Below, one piece after another: positions 19,734 to 26,498 of a DNA stretch of 64,000 bases (position 1 is the stretch's first letter; each line of letters begins with the position of its first letter). Location of the stretch: NCBI GenBank assembly GCA_013375455.1, contig JABXJT010000019.1, positions 1-64,000 of the forward strand. Direction: 5' to 3'. The position numbers and the translations under genes were made by a program. This DNA comes from Candidatus Helarchaeota archaeon. Its GTDB lineage: Archaea > Asgardarchaeota > Lokiarchaeia > Helarchaeales > HEL-GB-A. Below the pieces are notes generated by a model. The model was not told the origin of the DNA. It saw only the letters and a program-made list of their open reading frames with translations, and made no database searches.

Positions 19734-21347
19734 ATGGTGATGATACGGAAAATGGATCGTGAGGTTAAAGCGGTTTCTATTCAGGATGAAATCTTGGAAA
19801 TAGTCGGTAAGTTCGGATTTTGGATCATGAGTAAGAATAATATGCAGGGTTGCGCCGGCTACGTCCATACGCCAAATCGAAAAATCTATATCGAAGTTCT
19901 TTTTCCTGCAGATTACCCTAAATCACCTGTGATTTTGAACATGCCACGTGATGTTCGCCAACATCCCAATTTATACGAATTAATTCCACAAATCATTCAA
20001 AAAACTACAGATCCACGCATTCATACCGCCCAAGTCTTGGAATTGATAAAACAGAAAATTATTGCAATGCCTGCAGTTGAAATGAAGGAACGCTTAATTG
20101 ACGAGTTAGATGAGGAGTTAACCCTAGTAAAATCAATCTATAACGTCAAAACAGTCGAAGGAAAGAAATATCATATTCGTATTTTCTACCAGTTAGAGTC
20201 TAAACTGAATTTTGAGGTAGAAATTAATTACAAGGAGTATCCCAGAAAGCCAAGTATTATTTTTCATCAAGGATTAGAGAAAATCATTGGGCATCCTCAA
20301 GCTTTAAAAATTCTTCAGAATTGGAATAATAGCAATCCGCCTCATATCGTGCAAATCGTTCAAGAAATAGAACATAAATTTACAGATGCGCATAAAATAG
20401 AAGATGTGCAGAAATTAATTACTATAAAGAATTTAACGCTCGTGAATGAACAAAATCAGGTGTTAACGCAGAAGCTCTCTCTTTCCGTCCTTCGTGGAGA
20501 CATAATTGGTGTTTATACTCTTAATAAAGAGATTCCCTCGGCTTTTTTTAAAGCGTTTTTAGGAGAAACAAAGAGGTTAGAGGGAGAAATTAACATTTTT
20601 GGGAAGGCCCCCTCAAATGATTTGAGGCAAAAGGTCAAATTCATTGATTTTAATATTCCCGAAAAAACTGCTCAAAAGCTTGATGAACTTTCCATCGAAG
20701 ATCTATTAAATAAATATGCCCCAGATTTACAGAAAAAAGAAATCAAAAAACGTATAAATACGCTTCTATCAATAATCGGCCTTTCAAATCGACGGAAAAT
20801 GAAAATGGGAGAACTATCAGAGGGAGAACGAAGGCGAGTACTCATTGCATCTTCAGTGATTAACCTCCCAAGCATTATATTCTTAGTTGAGCCAGAAGAG
20901 GGGGATTTGAATGCCACCGAGAAAAAACGTATTTGGGATACGATAACGGGGATAAATGATACATATTCCAGCACCGTGTTTGTTTATAGCACTTCTGAGG
21001 AAATCAAGCGGGTACATAATATTCTTGTCCTAAGTAGAAATGGACATCAACTCGGGTTCGGTACCATCACTCAACTGATTGGAGAACTTCCCTTAATGAA
21101 AGAAGTTATTGTAATTCAGTTTAATGAGCCCAATCCTGAGCACGTGGAAATTTTAGGAAAACTTCCTGGTCTAACTTTTATAATTGAAGAGCGAGCAGGT
21201 GAGAAATATCGTTTATTTACAAAAATTGAGCCCAATAAGGTTATTCCTTTAATATTTCAACGGATAGGTTCTAACATTTACAATATTAGTAAGGAATCCC
21301 CTGGTCTCATCGATTTCGTCCCCTACAAGCGCGTGCAGAAACAATAA
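19734..21347 (+). CDS. Tandem UBC/RWD-like domains fused to a degenerate ABC ATPase domain
   Basis: A 537-residue protein. Residues about 12-115 and 125-220 each look like a ubiquitin-conjugating/RWD fold: an N-terminal helix, beta strands, then the Y-P-x-x-P turn (FPADYPKSPVIL with HPNL; NYKEYPRKPSII with HPQAL). No catalytic cysteine follows HPN, so they are UEV/RWD-like rather than E2 enzymes. Residues about 225-430 align with the toroid-ATPase, but Walker A is destroyed (GVYTLNKEIPSAF in place of a GxxGxGKS loop). The Walker B Asp is Val (FLVEPEEG), the signature is LSEGERRR and the H-loop His is lost. The C-terminal 90 residues match the exporter ATPases (RAGEKYRLF versus RGQRYRIF). It is probably a non-hydrolysing regulatory partner of the divergent ABC system. 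Domain assignment is by pattern, without a search. Confidence 0.7.
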   Translation: MVMIRKMDREVKAVSIQDEILEIVGKFGFWIMSKNNMQGCAGYVHTPNRKIYIEVLFPADYPKSPVILNMPRDVRQHPNLYELIPQIIQKTTDPRIHTAQVLELIKQKIIAMPAVEMKERLIDELDEELTLVKSIYNVKTVEGKKYHIRIFYQLESKLNFEVEINYKEYPRKPSIIFHQGLEKIIGHPQALKILQNWNNSNPPHIVQIVQEIEHKFTDAHKIEDVQKLITIKNLTLVNEQNQVLTQKLSLSVLRGDIIGVYTLNKEIPSAFFKAFLGETKRLEGEINIFGKAPSNDLRQKVKFIDFNIPEKTAQKLDELSIEDLLNKYAPDLQKKEIKKRINTLLSIIGLSNRRKMKMGELSEGERRRVLIASSVINLPSIIFLVEPEEGDLNATEKKRIWDTITGINDTYSSTVFVYSTSEEIKRVHNILVLSRNGHQLGFGTITQLIGELPLMKEVIVIQFNEPNPEHVEILGKLPGLTFIIEERAGEKYRLFTKIEPNKVIPLIFQRIGSNIYNISKESPGLIDFVPYKRVQKQ

Positions 21348-21477
21348 CTTTTGAATTTAGACACTTCTCGATAAAAAAGGTTTTTATTAAGAACGTTTTT
21401 CTATAAAAGAAAAGATGTTCATTATTTCAGATGTCATCGTTTGAAAAAAGAAAAAGAAAAAAATAGAAGAATTAGGT

Positions 21478-21837
21478 ATGCCAGGTAAGAAGAAGAAGAA
21501 AAAGAAGCATAAAAAGGGCGGCAGGGGGCATTCACCAGGAGGCTATCCTGTCGTTCGTAGAATCCGAACGCCGATCGAAGGGGAGGTCTTAGGCATTGCG
21601 CTTCAAATGCTGGGGGGGTCACGGGTGCGAGTCCAATGCATGGATGGAAAAGTTCGCCTGTGTCGCATTCGGGGGAAGATTGTGAAACGCCTTTGGGTCA
21701 GACAGGATGATATCGTTTTAGTATCGCCTTGGTATTTCCAAGATGAACGAGGCGATATTGTTCATCGATATACGCGTGCGCAAGCGGCATGGCTCGAAAA
21801 AAATGGTTATCTAGATATGGCAGATGAAGAATTCTAA
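21478..21837 (+). CDS. Translation initiation factor aIF1A
   Basis: A 119-residue S1/OB-fold factor that binds the A site of the small ribosomal subunit during initiation. The core shows the family sequence: RTPIEGEVLGIA, GGSRVRVQCMDGK, RCRIRGK-like RLCRIRGKIVKRLWVR, then GDIVHRY. The first 18 residues are a run of lysines and glycines, resembling the basic N-tail of eukaryotic eIF1A. The ATG lies after an A/G-rich leader. It stands alone on the plus strand between the UBC/ATPase gene and a convergent thioredoxin-like gene. Confidence 0.95.
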   Translation: MPGKKKKKKKHKKGGRGHSPGGYPVVRRIRTPIEGEVLGIALQMLGGSRVRVQCMDGKVRLCRIRGKIVKRLWVRQDDIVLVSPWYFQDERGDIVHRYTRAQAAWLEKNGYLDMADEEF

Positions 21838-21884
21838 CAGAATTTTTAAAGAACGTTTCTAATTTTCATTAAAATAGTAGCAAA

Positions 21885-22265
21885 TTAGGTATAAAACGGG
21901 AGATCGCCTTCATCCTTCTTAGGGAGATCAGAGCCTTTCACGTATTCTGAGGCGGGTAGCTTGGGTTTTGGGCGTTTTTCACCCTTGATTAGCCTTTTTA
22001 TTTCATTATAAAATAGCATTGGATGTGGAACGCCCGCAAATTTAAATTTGCCGTTCATGGCGATGGAGGGAACTCCTTTTAACTTATATTTTTTCGCTCG
22101 CTGCTGTCCGATCGGGCTAGTGATATCAATTTCTTCGATGATTACGTAGTTTTTTAAATCGGACTCGAGCAGATCGAGTAACATCTTGCGAACTGTAGGA
22201 CAATAGGGACAGTCCTTCGCTTGAAAGAATTCTATATGAACAAGAGTGCCGGATTTTTGTTCCAT
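21885..22265 (-). CDS. Thioredoxin/glutaredoxin-fold protein with CPYC site
   Basis: A 126-residue protein of the small archaeal redoxin type. The active-site pair is Cys19/Cys22 (CPYC, as in glutaredoxins), followed by a helix and the cis-proline loop KGVPSIAM near residue 68. A 35-residue basic C-terminal tail extends past the fold. It probably reduces disulfides in the cytosol; no signal peptide is seen. It is convergent with aIF1A and divergent from elp3. Confidence 0.85.
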   Translation of the reverse strand: MEQKSGTLVHIEFFQAKDCPYCPTVRKMLLDLLESDLKNYVIIEEIDITSPIGQQRAKKYKLKGVPSIAMNGKFKFAGVPHPMLFYNEIKRLIKGEKRPKPKLPASEYVKGSDLPKKDEGDLPFYT

Positions 22266-22442
22266 TTTTAGAGCTCACGATTTTAATTAGGTTTTTTCAA
22301 ATCAGTGTTTATAGTATAAATTCAGGATACGAAAGAGAAGATTTAATAAAAAAAATTAGGTAAAAGTTGCATCTATTTCAATTATTTTAAATAAAAATCA
22401 GTATTAGAATAATTAGAATGAATGATTTTAGAGGTCCTTCTC

Positions 22443-24053
22443 ATGACTGAAGAGGAAGATGCAAAGCAGTACTTGGTTAGTCGTGAGATATTAACGGAAG
22501 TTCTCAATGGGCACGTTACAAGTAAAAGGGATCTTGCAAGAATAAAGGCAAGAATTTGTGGGAAATATAAGGTTTCCAAGTTGCCCAGGAATGGAGACAT
22601 TCTTGAAGTTGCGACGGAGGGGGAACGTGAAATAGTCCTCCCTATTCTAAAAACCAAGCGCGTTCGGACAATCTCTGGAATTGTTGTTGTTGCAGTTATG
22701 ACAAAACCTTATCCCTGCCCACATGGTAAGTGCTTATATTGCCCAGGAGGACCAGATGTGGGTGCACCTCAAAGTTATACTGGGCGAGAACCTGCAACCC
22801 TCCGTGCAATCCAAAATGAATTTGATCCCTTTCAACAAGTGACCAATCGGCTCTTGCAGCTCAAGACTATAGGTCATGACATCGACAAGGTGGAACTCAT
22901 CATAATGGGAGGCACCTTCCTGGCAATACCTGAAGATTATCAAGGATGGTTCGTGAAACGATGTTTGGAAGCAATATGTCAAACCGAAGCGTCTTCCTTT
23001 TCGGAGGTGGAACGAGTTTGCGAACTTTCTTCACGCCGCAATACCGGAATTACAATAGAAACACGTCCAGATTTCTGTAACCAGACCTATATCGATCGAA
23101 TGCTTAATTGGGGGGTCACGCGGGTTGAGATTGGGGTTCAAAATGCAAGGGATGAGATCTATGATTTCGTGAAGCGGGGGCACCAGGTCGCAGATGTCAT
23201 TCAGGCAAGCCAGCTTCTCAAGGATTCGGGCCTCAAGGTCGTTTATCACATGATGCCGGGCATGCCGCTCAGCAATCCTCAAAGAGATTTGGATGCCTTT
23301 AACACCATATTTACAGATCCGAACTTTAAACCAGATGAATTGAAGATTTATCCCACGTTGGTAATAAAAGGAACCGAATTATACGATTTATGGTTGAGGG
23401 GCGAATACAAACCATATACAACTGATGAGGTAGTTAAACTTCTAGTGAAAGTATGGAAAAAGTTCCCCAAATGGATTCGAATTCAGCGAGTGCAACGAGA
23501 CATCCCCGTACAACTCATTGATGCAGGGCCCAATAAGAGTAATCTCCGAGAATTGATCCATGCTGAATTAGAGAAAGAGAATTTAACCTGTCACTGCATT
23601 CGGTGCCGGGAGGTAGGACATGTAAAACTGAAATTCGATAAGGACCCGGATCCAGATAAAATCGATCTTGTCATTGAGAAATATCCTGCTTCGGGTGGCG
23701 AGGAATTATTCATCTCCTACGAAGATCTAAGCCAGGATATCTTAATTGGATTTGTGCGGTTGCGCATCCCCTCGGATAATGCATACCGTCCCGAGATCAT
23801 TACAGTGCCATCTGCGCTCGTTCGCCAGTTACACGTGTATGGCCCACTCGCTCCATTTAAATTAGAAAAACCTGATGCGGACGTGTGGCAACACCGTGGC
23901 TATGGCTTAAAACTCCTCCAGAAAGCAGAGCAAATTGCTGCAGAAGAGTATGATTGCAAAAAAATCTTGGTAACTAGCGGGATTGGCGTCCGCGAATATT
24001 ATTATAAAGATGGATATGCTCGAGATGGCCCTTATGTTTCAAAGCCTTTATGA
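22443..24053 (+). CDS. elp3: Elp3: tRNA U34 carboxymethyltransferase (radical SAM/acetyltransferase)
   Basis: Elp3 modifies wobble uridine in tRNA using acetyl-CoA and SAM. The radical-SAM cluster cysteines are Cys92, Cys97 and Cys100 (CPHGKCLYCPGG, CX4CX2C). They are followed by SYTGREP and the ETRPD motif, a Cys pair CHCIRCRE near 390, and a C-terminal GNAT acetyltransferase domain with HRGYGLKLL. I chose ATG 22443 over the in-frame ATG at 22422 because a GAGGT ribosome-binding site lies 7 bases before it. That gives 536 residues, normal for archaeal Elp3. As in other archaea it acts without the rest of Elongator. Confidence 0.95.
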   Translation: MTEEEDAKQYLVSREILTEVLNGHVTSKRDLARIKARICGKYKVSKLPRNGDILEVATEGEREIVLPILKTKRVRTISGIVVVAVMTKPYPCPHGKCLYCPGGPDVGAPQSYTGREPATLRAIQNEFDPFQQVTNRLLQLKTIGHDIDKVELIIMGGTFLAIPEDYQGWFVKRCLEAICQTEASSFSEVERVCELSSRRNTGITIETRPDFCNQTYIDRMLNWGVTRVEIGVQNARDEIYDFVKRGHQVADVIQASQLLKDSGLKVVYHMMPGMPLSNPQRDLDAFNTIFTDPNFKPDELKIYPTLVIKGTELYDLWLRGEYKPYTTDEVVKLLVKVWKKFPKWIRIQRVQRDIPVQLIDAGPNKSNLRELIHAELEKENLTCHCIRCREVGHVKLKFDKDPDPDKIDLVIEKYPASGGEELFISYEDLSQDILIGFVRLRIPSDNAYRPEIITVPSALVRQLHVYGPLAPFKLEKPDADVWQHRGYGLKLLQKAEQIAAEEYDCKKILVTSGIGVREYYYKDGYARDGPYVSKPL

Positions 24054-24099
24054 CTAGTTTTTAACAAAATTTAAGATAGATAGTTTTGTAGTGGTAATT

Positions 24100-24348
24100 A
24101 TGGGTAAGAAGAAGAAGAAGGATAAAATTGATTTAGGTCCTTTTAGCGAAGACGAAGTTGAAGACGTTAAGAAAAAGCCGAAAAAGAAGAAGTGGGGGGG
24201 GTTGCCTGAGGAACCTTGGCTCAAAAAGGAGAAATATTACCAGGATACTCTCGATGATAAAGAGAAAAAAGCCAAGGATAGGGAAAAAAAATACATGTAC
24301 GATGAGTATTACGACAGTTACTATGATGGCTACATGGACGATGATTAG
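24100..24348 (+). CDS. Small lysine-rich protein (paralogue 1)
   Basis: An 82-residue, highly charged protein: a KKKKKD start, a GPFSEDEVEDVKKKPKKKK block, then EEPWL, KYYQD and a Tyr/Asp-rich tail. It shares the order GPF-x-x-DE(V/I)E-x-V, KKPKKKK, (E/D)EPWL and KY(Y/F)QD with the protein 15 bases downstream, so the pair is a tandem duplication. ATG 24100 is preferred to the in-frame GTG at 24091. No domain is recognised. Composition suggests binding to nucleic acid or ribosomes, an inference strengthened only by its place after elp3. Confidence 0.65.
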   Translation: MGKKKKKDKIDLGPFSEDEVEDVKKKPKKKKWGGLPEEPWLKKEKYYQDTLDDKEKKAKDREKKYMYDEYYDSYYDGYMDDD

Positions 24349-24363
24349 TTAGAGGATAATTGT

Positions 24364-24687
24364 GTGGCACGCTCAAAAAAGAAGAAAAAACGCTATGGCC
24401 CCTTCAAGGCAGATGAAATCGAGTCCGTGCAGAAAAAACCGAAGAAGAAAAAGCGAAAGAAATTACTACCAGATGAACCTTGGTTAGACCAGCAAAAATA
24501 TTTCCAGGACAATTTTAGTAAGAAGGGGAAAAAGGATCCACGGTGGGAAGCCGAGAAAAAGCGCGAGCCTTGGATATGGGATGAAGGATACTACCAAGAT
24601 CAGTACGATAAAGAAGATGAGAAAGAGCCCGATAAGAAGGAAGATACTAAACGTCGCAAGCGGTCTCGGGGAAAGAAAAAAAAATAA
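24364..24687 (+). CDS. Small lysine-rich protein (paralogue 2)
   Basis: A 107-residue paralogue of the preceding protein, with matching GPFKADEIESVQKKPKKKK, DEPWL and KYFQD segments. It has an extra Trp/Tyr-containing acidic middle and a basic KRRKRSRGKKKK end. The GTG start at 24364 has an AGAGGA site 7 bases upstream. The two genes form one transcription unit, possibly with elp3. No known family is recognised. Confidence 0.65.
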   Translation: MARSKKKKKRYGPFKADEIESVQKKPKKKKRKKLLPDEPWLDQQKYFQDNFSKKGKKDPRWEAEKKREPWIWDEGYYQDQYDKEDEKEPDKKEDTKRRKRSRGKKKK

Positions 24688-24694
24688 CCAACTT

Positions 24695-25459
24695 TTACAT
24701 TGATTTTTTGATTAACTCAAGTATTCGTGCCATTGCGATTTCATCTTGTCTGAGCTTGTGCCCAGCTTTTTCTAATATCATGAGTTCTTTTGGTTCTTGG
24801 GCCTTTTCATACAATGCATGAGCATTTTTAACATTAACCAAGTCATCTCGTGCGCCGTGAAGAATGAATTTAGGCGAAGATATATGATCTATCCAGTTAA
24901 TTGGTAAATGCTCCTTGAAATCAGATATAATTTCCTTGTCGTATTCTTTTTCTATACGAATTCCACCTGCGTCCTTGGTGAGATGAATCCCGAGTCGTAA
25001 TTCAGCCAATCGTTTGTCTGAGAGAGTCGCCGGGCACGCACAGATTATTAGAAATTTGGTTTGTTTTTCACCATTCTGAGCTTGATGAGCAACGTAATAA
25101 ATTGTAGGAATGGTTCCCATACTAAAAGCAAGGAAGGCGACCTTGATGGGATCAACGACCTCTAAATTCCAGATGTAATTTGATACCAGATCAAGATCAT
25201 TTACCCAATTCTTGAGGCTAAAATACCCTCCTGATCCTTGACAGCCTGAAAAGTTAAAAATGATTGAAACGGCGCCTAGTGCGCAAATTTTTCTGCCCAG
25301 CTCATCATATCCTTTTTCTTGGACTGGTAGAGGCGTGCTAGGCAAGCCGTGGGCAATAATTACAGCGGGATTTTTGTCATCTCGCTCAGGTACAAAGAGC
25401 ATTCCAGAAAGCGTTATGTCATCACGTTTTAATTCGATATCCTTTTCAAGCACCATCAA
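24695..25459 (-). CDS. Alpha/beta hydrolase (serine esterase/peptidase-like)
   Basis: A 254-residue alpha/beta hydrolase. An oxyanion region HGLPSTP follows the first strands, and the nucleophile elbow is FSMGT (Ser near 122, in place of the usual GxSxG). The acid is Asp in LHGARDDLVN and the catalytic His is in EKAGHKL near the end. Length and layout fit the dienelactone hydrolase/S33-like COG1073 group. The substrate is unknown. It is 11 bases downstream of argF on the same strand and probably cotranscribed. It is convergent with the lysine-rich pair. Confidence 0.85.
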   Translation of the reverse strand: MMVLEKDIELKRDDITLSGMLFVPERDDKNPAVIIAHGLPSTPLPVQEKGYDELGRKICALGAVSIIFNFSGCQGSGGYFSLKNWVNDLDLVSNYIWNLEVVDPIKVAFLAFSMGTIPTIYYVAHQAQNGEKQTKFLIICACPATLSDKRLAELRLGIHLTKDAGGIRIEKEYDKEIISDFKEHLPINWIDHISSPKFILHGARDDLVNVKNAHALYEKAQEPKELMILEKAGHKLRQDEIAMARILELIKKSM

Positions 25460-25470
25460 GCCCCACTGTT

Positions 25471-26382
25471 CTATAAGAGGTTTCGCAACACGCCGGTTAT
25501 TGTGTGTAAACGGTTTTCCGCTTCCTCGAAAACCACGGAATGGGATCCATAGAAGATTTCATCGGTGACTTCCTCTTGATGCCGGGGTAGGCAATGCATG
25601 AAGATGTAATCGGGTTTGGCAGATTTTACCAAGTCAGCATTCACTTGAAACTCTTTAAAGCCCTTCAATTTTTCGCTCCTTAGGGCTTCTTGCCCCATTG
25701 AGATAAAGGTATCTGTCACGATGACATCTGCATCGGTTACCGCTTCTTTAGGGACGTTTGTCACCTCTACGGGAACTTTAGCAATCTCTTTGCAGTAATT
25801 CACCACTTCCTCGAGAGGTTCATGGTGTTGTGGGCTCGCCACCATTATTTCCAGTTGCATTTTTGCACAAGCAATCATCAGTGAGTGGCAAACGTTATTA
25901 CCGTCCCCAACCCACGCTACTTTCTTGTCGGCAAATGTTTCAAGGTGAGTCTCAATCGTGAGGAGATCCGCTAACCCTTGGAGAGGATGAAATTTATCAG
26001 ATAACGCATTAATGACAGGTACTCCTGCGTACTTCGTTAATTCTTCTAAATCTTCATGATTATAGACACGGGCTAAAATTGCAGAGGACATCCTGCCCAG
26101 CACCGCCGCAGTATCTCGAATGGACTCATTCGCACCCAAATGAATGTCGTCCATCCCAAGAAATATCGCTTTTCCACCCAACTCTGACATTGCCAATTCA
26201 GCAGTCACGCGCGTCCGGGTTGATCGCTTCTGAAATATCATAACCAATATCTTACCAGTAAGTGGGGCTTGCCGCCTATACATCCCGCGATGTTGTTTGA
26301 AATCTCTTGCCATTTCCAAGAGAAACTTGATCTCCTCGAACGACAAGTCACGTAGCGTTAAAAAGGATCTGGCCGATTTCAT
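25471..26382 (-). CDS. argF: Ornithine carbamoyltransferase
   Basis: This 303-residue cytosolic enzyme makes citrulline from ornithine and carbamoyl phosphate in arginine synthesis. Carbamoyl-phosphate binding motif KRSTRTR, the HPLQGLADLL motif and the ornithine-loop HCLPR are all intact. The length is normal. Substrate assignment over aspartate carbamoyltransferase rests on the HCLPR loop. Its upstream region is a 26-bp tandem repeat array that continues into the end of the next gene. Confidence 0.95.
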   Translation of the reverse strand: MKSARSFLTLRDLSFEEIKFLLEMARDFKQHRGMYRRQAPLTGKILVMIFQKRSTRTRVTAELAMSELGGKAIFLGMDDIHLGANESIRDTAAVLGRMSSAILARVYNHEDLEELTKYAGVPVINALSDKFHPLQGLADLLTIETHLETFADKKVAWVGDGNNVCHSLMIACAKMQLEIMVASPQHHEPLEEVVNYCKEIAKVPVEVTNVPKEAVTDADVIVTDTFISMGQEALRSEKLKGFKEFQVNADLVKSAKPDYIFMHCLPRHQEEVTDEIFYGSHSVVFEEAENRLHTITGVLRNLL

Positions 26383-26400
26383 TTCTTCAACACTTCTGGC

Positions 26401-26498
26401 TCCTCTTTCTAGTAATTATTCTGAAATCCTCTTTCTAGTAATTATTCTGAAATCCTCTTTCTAGTAATTATTCTGAAATCCTCTTTCTAGTAATTATT
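26401..26498. repeat. 26-bp tandem repeat, 3.8 units, upstream of argF
   Basis: Three exact 26-base units (starting at 26401, 26427 and 26453) and a 20-base partial fourth unit lie back to back. The array fills the 104-base argF leader and includes the stop codon of the gene at 26487-28907 in its last unit. There are no spacers, so it is not a CRISPR array. Slippage could change the argF leader length or the neighbour's 3' end. Confidence 0.92.

Noticed and set aside
26401..26498. Possible CRISPR array
   Set aside because: Units are contiguous 26-base repeats with no spacers and no cas gene in the window.
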